NCBI GenBank assembly: GCA_008508345.1
Contig: QNGE01003649.1
Coordinates: forward strand, 1-64,000
DNA length: 64,000 bases
Reading direction: 5' to 3'
DNA from: Paragonimus westermani
Lineage: Eukaryota; Platyhelminthes; Trematoda; Plagiorchiida; Troglotrematidae
Part shown: one piece after another, positions 41,191 through 52,525 of the stretch
Numbering within the stretch: position 1 is the first letter of the stretch
How the letters are laid out: each line of letters begins with the position of its first letter
Notes under the pieces: model-generated
Databases searched by the model: none
Seen by the model: the letters and a program-made list of their open reading frames with translations, nothing else
What the model was told of the DNA's origin: nothing
Position numbers and translations under genes: made by a program

Positions 41191-41582
41191 CAGAAAAGTG
41201 GTGTAGCGAACAAGCTCGTTTCCGGTTATTCGTCATCAGGCCAAATACATAACATTTATATGAAACAGAGTTGTCAGGGTGAAGCGAACAAAACAGGGGC
41301 AAGTTCGACCGAGGTCAGACACGTCACAGGCACACACGGAGACAAATTTTTGACACGATTATGTCACCATTATGACGTAACAGGAACCATGCCGTTTTGA
41401 TCAGTCGCCGTGTTGATGTTTGGCCGTGGCAACTTCAAAGCCTGAACAAAGCGCTTCTATGCGCACAAAGGTGGATTATGCAATCGAATTCCGATCGCTT
41501 CAGCCGTGGCCAAAATTCGGCATCTGACAGCTTTTGAGTGAGTGCCTTTGACTCGGTGAATCAGACGAAACGAGAAGGACAG
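41191..41582 (-). repeat. Left arm of the ~390-bp inverted repeat
   Basis: This is the reverse complement of 41862-42253 with very few mismatches. It contains an antisense copy of the last ~40 codons of the endonuclease ORF and of the 3' non-coding end. Confidence 0.9.
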
Positions 41583-41636
41583 AACACTCTATAGAACATT
41601 CTGTACTGCCAACCTACCTGTTTCTTTCAACTCTAC

Positions 41637-41988
41637 TCCAACCCTGTGTTCGCGGTTAAAGGATAAAGTGCCCGTTTCCACGATTTTCTTTTGTGTGTAC
41701 TCATTTACTTTTTCCTCTGGAACTAGTTATCTGGGTCGCACGACCAGGGGCTTATCGGAACGTATCCGTCAGCATCATCCAGCCTGGATCAATAACGAAG
41801 TCACCAGGACGATTACCAGCGCAATTGTTGCACACCTCGTTCATACAACTCATACTATCAACCTGGCCTCCTCGTTTCGTCTGATTCACCGAGTCAAAGG
41901 CACTCACTTAAAAGCTGTCAGATGCCGAATTTTGGCCACGGCTGAAGCGATCGGAATTCGATTGCATAATCCACCTTTGTGCGCATAG
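41637..41988 (+). pseudogene. PLE GIY-YIG endonuclease domain, open to its stop
   Basis: From about 41637 the frame reads TPTLCSRLKDKVPVSTIFF, continues to TSYLGRTTRGLSERIRQHH at 41728-41784, and stops with TAG at 41986-41988. The Y-x-G-R motif, the following Arg and the E-R-I-R-Q-H helix correspond to the GIY-YIG nuclease core used by PLEs to nick target DNA. The upstream half of the GIY motif is not canonical. No internal stop was seen, unlike the older copy in the HCN intron. The RT part is absent, so I call it a truncated element gene. The ORF start Met at 41668 is only the first Met in the frame, not a real start. Confidence 0.75.
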
Positions 41989-42253
41989 AAGCGCTTTGTT
42001 CAGGCTTTGAAGTTGCCACGGCCAAACATCAACACGGCGACTGATCAAAACGGCATGGTTCCTGTTACGTCATAATGGTGACATAATCGTGTCAAAAATT
42101 TGTCTCCGTGTGTGCCTGTGACGTGTCTGACCTCGGTCGAACTTGCCCCTGTTTTGTTCGCTTCACCCTGACAACTCTGTTTCATATAAATGTTATGTAT
42201 TTGGCCTGATGACGAATAACCGGAAACGAGCTTGTTCGCTACACCATTTTTCT
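41862..42253 (+). repeat. Right arm of the ~390-bp inverted repeat
   Basis: This is the sense-orientation 3' end of the PLE: the end of the ORF to the TAG at 41986-41988, then about 265 bp of non-coding sequence. It carries CTGATGA (42206-42212) and GAAAC (42225-42227 region), discussed under findings. Confidence 0.9.
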
Positions 42254-43375
42254 AATTTAAAAGTGTTTACTCAAATGGCAGTAGTCCTCATCAGTCACTT
42301 GGTGTCTCCCTCGACCGTTAAACAACCGGTCAATTGATGTTGTATGATCTCAGTCTGTCGGAAACACTCTAGCGCAAAGCGCTTTTTAGTAATACAGTCT
42401 ATTGTGTTCAGCATAGACAGTGTTGTTCCAATCGCATACTACTTGATAAGTAAGCATTCAGGTTATTTCATGGTTGAAATTACTTTACGGTAATAACGAT
42501 ATCTTTCAAAACAGCTACTATTATGTAGATTTTCACTCCGCTTCTTTCAATGATACCAGGTAGAGTAACTCTTAATTGAGTAGGCACCACTGAGCAGGCT
42601 GTTCACTAGTGAAAACGACTTGTTGGTGTTAAGTACCCAGTCGCACCTGTGGCATAAATGTACAGAAAACATATTGGTGAGGTAAGAACACGTCGCTGTG
42701 TTCAGCCGTGATAATGTGGTTAATTAACCGGAAGCATTAACACAAATCTTACGATGAAAACCTCTCTATCATATGTAAACAGGTGACCCATTTTCGTAGG
42801 GTTGCTTGACAAAAATTTTCACGTGGTGCGATTAGTACTTCCAAAAGGATTTGTCTAATGGTACTACGATTGAAATGGTTTTGTTTGCCCAGATGTCAGG
42901 TTACGGGGTATTTTTAATGGCAGATCCACATACACTCGATTTCCAGTCAACTTGTTAGTATCTACCCCCAATGCAATTAGGTGAGCGCATTCGAAGCGGT
43001 TAATCATAAAGAGTGGTTTACTTCCGCTCAACGTAAACACTAGTCCTAACGGTGTACGCCGTTATTCGCTCACTGAATGGTACACGTTTGTTTACAGAAA
43101 TCTGTAGAAATATTTGACAGAAAGAACTCACCTTTTCTATTGTGGAACTACAAAGCAGTAGGGGATTTAGTCGGTATGCGTTGAGCGTCTTTACACTCAG
43201 TCACAATTCCACTCGGAAGTTTAATGACTCGTGTGACTTCAACCTAGATAGGAGACGTTATCTTGGGGTGATCGATTGGAGTTACCATAATTCCTGTCGA
43301 AGCGATCGGGCAATCTGAGCGTTACTCGAAAGAAAATGTGACTGGACGTTTACACATGATGCATCGATCGTAATT

Positions 43376-43505
43376 AATATGAGATCAGTAGCACAATGGT
43401 CAACAAAATTGGCACATGAAGTCGTGGTCGAAGTATTTGTCCTGGCCGTGTGAAGAATATGCACCGTTGACCAGTTCGAGCGAGAGCAAAACTCGAGCAC
43501 GGTGG
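43376..43505 (+). repeat. Divergent SINE-like, tRNA-derived copy
   Basis: AGTAGCACAATGGTCAACAA resembles the A-box block of the copies at 13108 and 32755. Downstream, CTGGCCGTGTGAAGAATATG and GCGAGAGCAAAAC correspond to their CGCGGCAAGGATGTGCAC and GAGCGAAAAT blocks. The match is weaker than between the other two. Confidence 0.35.
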
Positions 43506-46500
43506 TTTTTCAGAGCAGATGACTGAAAACTTTATGGGAATGCGAGAGCTGTAAGCAGCTAACGGAGCAATGCTCAGCATGCGGACTTACACTTTATTCA
43601 CTCAGATGGCAAGGTCTATGGGAAGTTATCGCTAAAAACAGTCAAATTTTTTAGACACAACCGAAATAAGTTTGATCACAAAACCGGGGATTCTCACAGG
43701 TTCATAAAGAGATTTAATAACCATAAACCTTATTAATCATTAGTAAGCATTTGACGGCATCCGAATAGTTAACGATTGTGTACACTTGCATTAAAAAGTT
43801 TAGTCAACGAACTGTTGTAACAAACGCCCTCTTTCTGTTTGTATATTCAAGGTGGTTCATTTGTATTTACGTTCCACTGCACCGTGTGTACTGTATACCA
43901 GATAGCTCATTGTTGAGTGTCGAATCTGCTTCCAACTACCAAAGATGCAGACAGAAAACTACAGCAAAACCGCAAGTGTAGCACTTCAGAAAACTGAAAG
44001 CCAACTTCTGAAAATAAAACAATCTTCAGTTGCTTCAAATGGCAAAATTTGTGAGAAAAAACATTAGTTGGTTTCATAAGTGACTGAAAATTCAATCGAG
44101 CTTCTAGGTCTCGCTAACGATTTTATCAATCAGTGATCCCTAGTTTTCAATGTGGGCCAAAATAGTATACTATAAACTTCGTGTGCCACAATATTACAAT
44201 TTTCTGTAAACTGTTTTCAAACGGCAGGAGTTCTTGGACACATATATTTGAATAACGTGAACCATTCGAAATTTGGGAAGGTAGAAAACCACGAAAATGT
44301 GGTGCGGTTCATAGTTTACCTCGATGAATTACGAACTGTGTGGCCAGTCACATTTTTCAAACTGCAACCTAATGTATAATTACGTAGAACTTTTGGCGCC
44401 TTCTGGCGTTATTCTGTTTCAAAAGCTTCACAAGTGGTGTCGAGAATAATGTGTATGTATTCCGAGAAGTGAGTTTCGTTTTTTGTATATTCCAAAATCT
44501 CCAGCAGGTGGAGGATAGTCAATTAAATTTGCTTCAATCATGATATAATTGTGGTAATTTTCAATGTAAACCTCACGGGGAAGACAGCTAACTGCCACAG
44601 TCGGTGTCAGTTGGAAAAAACATTGTTGTCTCAGATGTTCATCAATGATGTTTGTCTCTTTGCGGCAAAACGTTTCAGCTTACATTTCTTTATCCGAGCC
44701 GCCTCTCTTCAAGAAAACTTATTATATACGTGATGTGGTTCGAAAGGTTTCTCTTCAGAAACTTAAAAAAGTATAGTTGCTTTTCGTACGGTATGTAGGT
44801 TCTCACTTTTTTTCTTCGCGGTAAAATTAGTTGCACAGTTTGCCATCTTCCTGAAAAATTTGTCAGATTTCTAAACCATTGTTTTTTAAAAAGCTTTTGA
44901 AAAGGACGTCAATCTTTCTTCGTTCAGTCACGTTCGTGGTGAAGAGATCGGAAGTTGGTTCACCCACTACCACGTTGGTAAACACACTCTCTCTTGTCCG
45001 AACTCAATACAGGCCATTTTTACCTCATTTGTTTATCTGAAACGCAAGGGAAACAAGTGGATGCGTATGGCCGTATGACATAAAATGCGTATCCGTAAAA
45101 ACTGTTCGGCTTGAACAAGTGACATCGCTAATAGATTGTAATGTTACCAGAATAATACCTCCTTTCATCAACCGCTCCAGTAAACGACCACCTCATAGCG
45201 GTTGACAGTAGCAAGTCTGTCAAGTGAAGTCTGCATTGCCTCACCTTGGTCCACAAGAATCAACCCTTTAATTCCTACAGCGAACACTTCCCGGACACCC
45301 ACAACCTTGTTATTGTAACCAGCTGTATCTATCACATACGGAATTAACTGTTGCGACCATTTGACATATAATGGCATTTTTTGCTGGATTTACGTCTTAA
45401 GTAATTCCATTGGTTTGCCTTGGACTGAAAAGTTCTTAGTATCAGTCCGATGAATTAGTCTCTTGTCGATCAATTAGAAACGTATGATTGATCATTTGTG
45501 AACTGATCCGCATCAAAAGAAGGTGTATAAACTGTAAACTGGCTGTACTACGAACCCACAGCATATAATCATGGAGCACAGTGGGTTGTATGAACTCAGT
45601 TTAACTCAGAGACCAGTGACACGATTAATTCCAACAAGATCGGATGACCACTAAGCTGCATATCCCACCAAGTAGGACAACTTAAAACACGAGGGGCTTG
45701 CAAACGACAAGCTAACAGACAGAATGGCTTGGAAGTTCAGATAACAGGAAAGAAGAAAATGAATTAAGTGTTGCAGAGGTAGAAAGTTGAGTGAGTGGGT
45801 TCGAAATTACATTGATAAATTTATCATTACCTTTGGCGTCCTGCCCTAAAATAGGAGGCCCTCACCACGCCCAGTAATTTGGAATGCTCTGTTTTCCTAA
45901 TATACGGTGGTTGGCTACAAAGACGTTTTGAAGTTCTCAGTTCAAGCGCCTTCTGTAGAAAAGACGCCAATAGGTCTATGATCTCTGTCAGAGGACAGTT
46001 ACTTAGTTTACGGACCATTACGATGAGGTTCCATGTGTGTGACATGTATACTTTGAATGGCGTTCCACTATTTGTACATAATGTATCAAAGAAAGGCCTT
46101 GTTAGGAATTGGGAAAACCGTCAAAGGGATAGGCTGTGTAGTGGGTGAATCACGATCTCGTTGATATGCAGTGCACAAGATAAGATCGAGGAAGCTGGTA
46201 TTGAGAACCGGGAGGAAATTCCGACATATGAAACTATGGATTCATAATTGTTTTCGTCTTATGAGGTGCAGATGTTCCACGGTCATTCCCCTTAGTTGGG
46301 TAGGGATAGTGAATACCAGGATAGCGTGTGAAGACTGTTAGGGGCCTGCCATGCCCACACGGAGCTCAACCTGAACCATGTAAGCCCGCCTTCTTTTCTT
46401 CACATATTTCTTTATAATTTGCTTTACAATTTGAGCTGTTTAGGTGGTGTTCATAAAACGTTTGCAACAAGACCCCATTTCTAGGCAGAATTCAACGGCA

Positions 46501-47262
46501 TTCGATGGTTTGGTATACCAACAAATGATCGTTATTTGCACAATGCACTAAGCGCATATTGTGGTGTAATCTGTTGGTTAGTAATGTCTGACGTTTCAGC
46601 CTATACTGGCGGGTACGTTTTCAACCAGTGGGACTTTTCAGGAACCTGGGAAAAATCTCTCAGACAGGTTTCTTGGAATTAGCTTGTATGTATTGAGCTG
46701 GAATCGCTTACAAACTAGATGAGTTACCGGTTCATTTTCGCAGTTCGTTACAAGTGCATTCGAATACGGTCGTTGCCATTTGGATAGTGAAGGGGAACAA
46801 ATGGCTGGTGGAAAGAAAGATCCTGAATCAGTCATGTAAGCCAAGGAAGCTCATATCATTACTTCATGACCTTGACCGCTTTTGAATAGGGTTTCTCGGA
46901 TTGCACTTGATTAATTTTCAGTAATTTTGCCGAAAAGACTTCTGACAGCAGTGAAGACAACGTCAAGTCATCTCTTAGAACTAACGTTCTATGGACACAA
47001 CAATGTTCGTCTTTAAGGCGTCCCCATGTGCATCCACCGCAGTAAACACAACCATGATATTACCAATCTAATAATTATGCGCACCAGTCTGTTTGGATAT
47101 TGCTGAGCTCATTTTACTACAGACACTAATTTCTGGAGGTTCGGAATTTAGGGCACCACGACCAAGAGACTGTCCGCATTTTATCGTAGCCCTCGCATCC
47201 GGGTAAGAATTTCGACTAACTCACTTTGAAGGTTCCGCTCTCATTAGGTCTCATCAGTAGTG
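43506..47262. other. Region without a supported gene
   Basis: It is AT-rich with scattered short open frames. A 69-codon minus-strand frame at 45168-45377 has fairly even amino-acid composition but no family I recognise. A weak tRNA-like block may exist on the minus strand at about 45600-45680, too degraded to call. Confidence 0.5.
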
Positions 47263-47584
47263 CATATCCTTTTCTGATCCGGAATTTGAAATTCGATCCT
47301 TGATTTTTGGAGACCGGTTTGTTGATCGTAACGGCAGTAAGCTTCGAGTAGGCGTGACCGAATTCTCCAAGTTCCCACTTATAACTTTGTGTGAGTTGAC
47401 AACTTCAGCCAGATAGAGCAGGCCATATCCTTTTCTGATCCGGAATTTGAAATTCGATCCTTGATTTTTGGAGACCGGTTTGTTGATCGTAACGGCAGTA
47501 AGCTTCGAGTAGGCGTGACCGAATTCTCCAAGTTCCCACTTATAACTTTGTGTGAGTTGACAACTTCAGCCAGATAGAGCAGGC
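47263..47584. repeat. 161-bp perfect tandem duplication
   Basis: The 161-bp unit at 47263-47423 is repeated directly at 47424-47584; I saw no difference between copies on reading. The junction is ambiguous by two bases (CA). There is no N at the junction, unlike the other two duplications in the window. The unit is not a multiple of three, and I recognise no gene in it. It could be a recent local duplication or an assembly overlap without a gap mark. Confidence 0.9.
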
Positions 47585-50500
47585 CACCAACCATTAAAAA
47601 ACCAGCGAGCAATCTGTTATTGTCTTCACGATACATAACGTGCCTCACAACAACAAAATAGCGAACCACTGTTATTCAACTCGGTGTGTATAGCGAGAGA
47701 AGTTGTCTTCACAATCTATCGAAAACATTACAGTGTCAGCATTAATTGGTATCCGTATGGCCATCGAGATGGTTCTTAACTTAGATTTCTCCGAGTGACG
47801 ATACAAATTTCTTTTTGTAAACATTTCAAGAGTAGTTTTGCCATTCTACTGGATGTCATGTATAGTATGTCGATACCCGACGAACAAGAGTTTTATCTAG
47901 AAGAAAAACGGTATCCTTGGAGCCCGTGAAGTACAATTCCTTTAAGCTCAAACTGTTGTTAGTCACTTTTTGATGAAAACTGATAGTACTTAAACTGGTA
48001 ATGTCTGACGGTTTTGTATATTTTGTTCTCACCGAAGAGCAAGCAAGATATAAACCTATAAGCACATAATACAGCGTTAGCGGGAATCACTATGAGTATT
48101 TCAGAATACTCATATGAACTGTGATTGTGTGATTATTTTTTCAACGTTGGAAGGATTGCGTAATTAGTCTCAAGGGGTTTCGCATGTGGTAGCATGAAAT
48201 ATACAGCTTTTCCTTCTGAATCCTTGTGTTTTTGGAGCTTCCCGAGTTGGAGGTTCATCACGACCCCTCAGATATCGAATGTACTTCGACGCTGCTTTTG
48301 GTGGTAGTGCTCTGGCAAATCGAAACTTATTTATCAGAACAAGATTGTTACTGTGGTGAGTTCACCTGACATCCTATGTCAATATGTGCACCGTGTAACA
48401 AACCTTTTACCGATAATTGAGGCTGGTAGTTGTAACAGGTTAGCCTGTAGCCTTATAGACGTGATTTGAGCAACTCGTGCGACAAGCAACGAACGACGGT
48501 ACGTAACGTTTTCCTTGTACCCATAAATCGATAAAACGAGTGATCGTGACGACATACTTGTGTGCGCTGAGGTTTACCAATAAGGTTGTGACAGAAATGA
48601 AGATCACTCAACCAGGTAAATGTACTATGAACACAAATAGGAAAAACGGCTTGCTCAGTGGGGTGTTATGATACAGAATTCCAACTCAAATGGACGACAA
48701 GAACCGAATGAACCTGACAACACCAAATATTATGGTTCTTCCTGGTTGACTGCCAGGTTAGAATATACCTTCTGAATGCTCTGAAATAAGGGATATATTA
48801 GCTTAAAGCGTAAAGTCTCTCTTTCACTCATGGAGTTTGAGAGTTGGTAAGTCTACTCAAATTTCAAGCCTACAATGTTCCGAGAAAAAATGAACGATTG
48901 ACAAAGTCCAACTAACAGATTTGTTTTAGGTATGCAATGCTTTCTCATATTTTAATGTCACTGATAACAGAGCGACTAGAAAAATATTACATCCCCAGTC
49001 ACAGATCAATATCAGTTCGTTCCATTGAACAGAGGGAGAGTTAGCCGGATTTTTGTGGGGAATTATTGTAAACAAGACATAAAAAATGAGCTGCATAAGT
49101 AGTTTTACCACTTGAATTTAAAACTGTTGTTAGTTGTCTTCAAATATGGAAGTTTAAACAAGCATCTATCTCACTTGATCACATGAAACAAAATTTAGCG
49201 TAACAGTTGTGAACTGTATCTCTAGGTTAGTTTGTTACATATAAAATCTCCGTTTGGAGGAAACCACACGAAGTGGTTAAAAGGAGTTACAGAAACGCTG
49301 ACAGTTAAACAAAATCGTGTAAACTTTAAAGAATTAAAAATTCTCGGTTTTATTTATCCAGCCTGCCTTACCACTGAAAAACGGTGCGTTTTTGAATAAC
49401 ACCTTGCTAGATTTCCGAAGAACAATAAGAGTTTACCTAAAGGATTTATAATTGAAAATTTGGCATGCAACGGTGGCTTTCTGACAGAAATGTTCAGCAA
49501 AGAGACAGATAATTGAGTTTGTTGAACATGAGTTTTAATGCAAGTTTGAAACTTAGCAAACTTTGGTATCATCTCGTGAATTTAACAGAACATATGATAT
49601 CCATTGGTACAGATTCTACTTCGTTCTGTGGGTTTCATTTATGTTGAATTATATATTCCCGTTTCATCATTTTGAAAACATCTATCTTACTCACGTCTTG
49701 ATCACAGTTGTATATTGTCAGTCTGGTCAATACTAAGATGCGCAAGTTAGTTTATCAATTTGCTTATTAGGCCACATTGTTGATTCGGGTGTCATTCTGT
49801 ACCATTACACGTTCGTCAGTATACTGGTTCACACTCAGCAGCAGTTGGACAGAACGATCCAGATGTAAAACCACGCATTTCACTTTTCGTCAGGAAACGC
49901 CTACACTTGCGTGTAATTTAATGTACCCGGAACAGCGCAAATCCGCTTGCCCAACCATTTTAAATGTCGTTGTCGTGTTCTTCAAGCAAGCTATGCCCGT
50001 TAACTACAGTTTTGGGGAATTTGGAAATTTTATATTCGGACAACAGGGAATAACATAATCTACGGCGGTTCGGTTCGATTGGCGTGATCTTGTGCGTACC
50101 AGAGTTACCTTGTGGTACTTATTCAAAGGCGACAAGCATTGCTGTGTTTTGTGCGCAAGTATTGAGAAAGCATTACACGGGCTTCATTTCCTGAGGTGTA
50201 TACTGCCACGCGTCGCTTTAACTGAACGAACGATCCCACTTATTACATATACCCTACATAATGTGTTTTACTTATGCCTCTCTACTTGCATTAATCTTCA
50301 TTGGATGCAATACATCAATACATTCTGTTTGTCCAGATTTCAGGCACTGTTCTATTTGTTTGGTGCTAAGATTACCTACCTGTACGCTCCAAACCCATCA
50401 AGTAAATCTCCTAGACGTTCGCGAACAGCGCAAGTTGACTGCATTCCCACAATTGTTGGAAAACGTTCTAGCAGATTATTTGAGTATATTCACTTTGTTA

Positions 50501-51758
50501 ATGGGCAGTTTCGAGCACTTTACCTGGATGAAACAAAGTATTCGTAATCTTAATAACATGTGGCAGGCTGGTTCCAAATTGCCTTCGTTAGTTATGCCAT
50601 GAAAACTAACATGTCAAACCCTTTTGCGATATGTGGAACTGTTTTACGTACCTATGAGTTAACACTGTGAGCTCTATAAAGGTCCTAGCAGACTAGTAGT
50701 TCCGGCAATATGTATGGCGTGGTGAGCAAAAGTAGCGTGGAAGAAGTCATGCCACGAACTTAGGTGTTCACTTTAGTTAGGTAACACCTCTAACAAACAT
50801 GATACTGTTAAATTTGTCAGCAGCAGGCTAACTCTCCAAATATTGTGACACGGCAGCTAATCACACCGAGTCGAATAATGGAGGTGTTACTGATTGATAA
50901 TGACCGTTCTCTCGTGATTATCCTTTATGGCACACCATTGACTCTAATATGCAGAGCCCAAATTCTTTACGAAAGACTATCTGTTTCCCAGACCACCCAA
51001 TCAGTTTTATGATTTCAGTGTCCCTGTACAAGCAGCAAGGTCTGGACAAACAAAATCCATGGTCGACGAGGGACGTCTTACAGAATTATTTGAAAATAAA
51101 CCCAATGAGTGATGAATTCAATCTAGAAAGTACTGAGGCTGCGAGTGGAGCCTTTGGGTGTAGTTGGTTAAAACTGATCAAGGAACTAGGTATTGTGTTT
51201 GTATTTAAGAGGGAGAAATCACTGCCTCCAAACGTCCGAATAGGCTGATGTGAACAAGTCAGAAACAAAACAAGGATTTCTACCACACTCATTTTATTCA
51301 AAGTGAGGGTTGGCTGGTATCCGGAACAAGTATCTTAACTGGGTTGCGAAATTACCCTAGAATCACCACGGATGTGTAGTAGGGCTAGGAAAGTATAAAA
51401 CCGTTTACTACCCAACGGAGGCATCCGGTGTATGTAGTCCATGATTTGTCCAAAAAATTACGCTTCAGACTGTGACTATCCAAAAGTACTCACAGGGAGA
51501 GCTGTGTAACAAAGACCGGAGGCAATAGAAAGGAAACCAAAAGCTACAAACTTTTAACGCACAATTTTTGAGCTCAAATCCATCTAACCAAATTTTGTGC
51601 GCTACCGAGTGGATTAACTATTGGAAGAGCAAGATATTCTTTGGTAGAATCTTGAGAAGTTCATCGCACTCACTTTTCACAGGCGAGCAGCTTTAGTATT
51701 CGCCTGTCTAGATACCTGTAAGGACTATACCGTTAGTACCCACTGTTTTGTTTCTTGT
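47585..51758. other. Region without a supported gene
   Basis: The largest open frames here (151 codons at 50092-50547 and 113 codons at 50261-50602, plus strand, overlapping) show no domain I know and no start context. I see no repeats with a second copy in the window. Confidence 0.5.
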
Positions 51759-52525
51759 TGAGCACCTTGACGTTCTACCTAGTTAGAAAGATGCATTACA
51801 GTCAAACAAAGAAAACTATCAGGAAACAATAAACCGTGTTTGAAAGTGTAAAAAGCTCTTCCCCATATATGAGTCCAAATAACGAAATACAAGACCAATT
51901 TTGCACGATAGCCATACCATTTCGTATGTTCTCTTGAGGTGCTACACCTGACAACAGTGAACGTCAAAAGTATTCAAACGAACTGAGCTCATAAATCAGG
52001 TCACTCTGTACACTAGTCTGTCACTGGTCAGAACCACCGTAGACGAAGTTTCAAGATCAGCAGCTTTTGCGGACAGAAGACTGGTTTGTCACACCTGACA
52101 AGCAGTGCCTCGAGTGATTTGGGAATGGCAGGCTTGTGATGNTGAGCACCTTGACGTTCTACCTAGTTAGAAAGATGCATTACAGTCAAACAAAGAAAAC
52201 TATCAGGAAACAATAAACCGTGTTTGAAAGTATAAAAAGCTCTTCCCCATATATGAGTACAAATAACGAAATACAAGACCAATTTTGCACGATAGCCATA
52301 CCATTTCGTATGTTCTCTTGAGGTGCTACACCTGACAACAGTGAACGTCAAAAGTATTCAAACGAACTGAGCTCATAAATCAGGTCACTCTGTACACTAG
52401 TCTGTCACTGGTCAGAACCACCGTAGACGAAGTTTCAAGATCAGCAGCTTTTGCGGACAGAAGACTGGTTTGTCACACCTGACAAGCAGTGCCTCGAGTG
52501 ATTTGGGAATGGCAGGCTTGTGATG
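51759..52525. repeat. 383-bp direct duplication with a single N between copies
   Basis: Copy 1 is 51759-52141, N is at 52142, and copy 2 is 52143-52525. The copies differ at only about two positions (gtgtaaa/gtataaa and gagtcc/gagtac). Copy 1 stops exactly at the N and copy 2 begins exactly after it. That is what a scaffolder leaves when two contig ends overlap but were not merged, the differences being allelic. Part of the repeat is also the left inverted flank of the PLE to the right. Confidence 0.95.

Larger units (their letters stand above)
41191..42253 (+). mobile_element. Young Penelope-like element, truncated, in a near-perfect inverted repeat
   Basis: The plus-strand element consists of a unique core (about 41583-41861) and a 3' part (about 41862-42253). 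The 3' part is also present, inverted, in front of the core (about 41191-41582). The two arms are about 390 bp each and I count only a few differences, so the insertion is recent. The inverted copy includes the C-terminal coding bases, so it is not just a terminal repeat. The coding part is the endonuclease end of a PLE; the RT domain is missing, so the copy cannot move by itself. The related but older element at 24771-25753 has the same plan with a different truncation point. PLE endonuclease ORFs of this type are known from many animals. Confidence 0.85.

Noticed and set aside
51759..52525. A genuine segmental or satellite duplication
   Set aside because: The N sits exactly at the copy boundary and the copies are almost identical, so an assembly overlap is far more likely.
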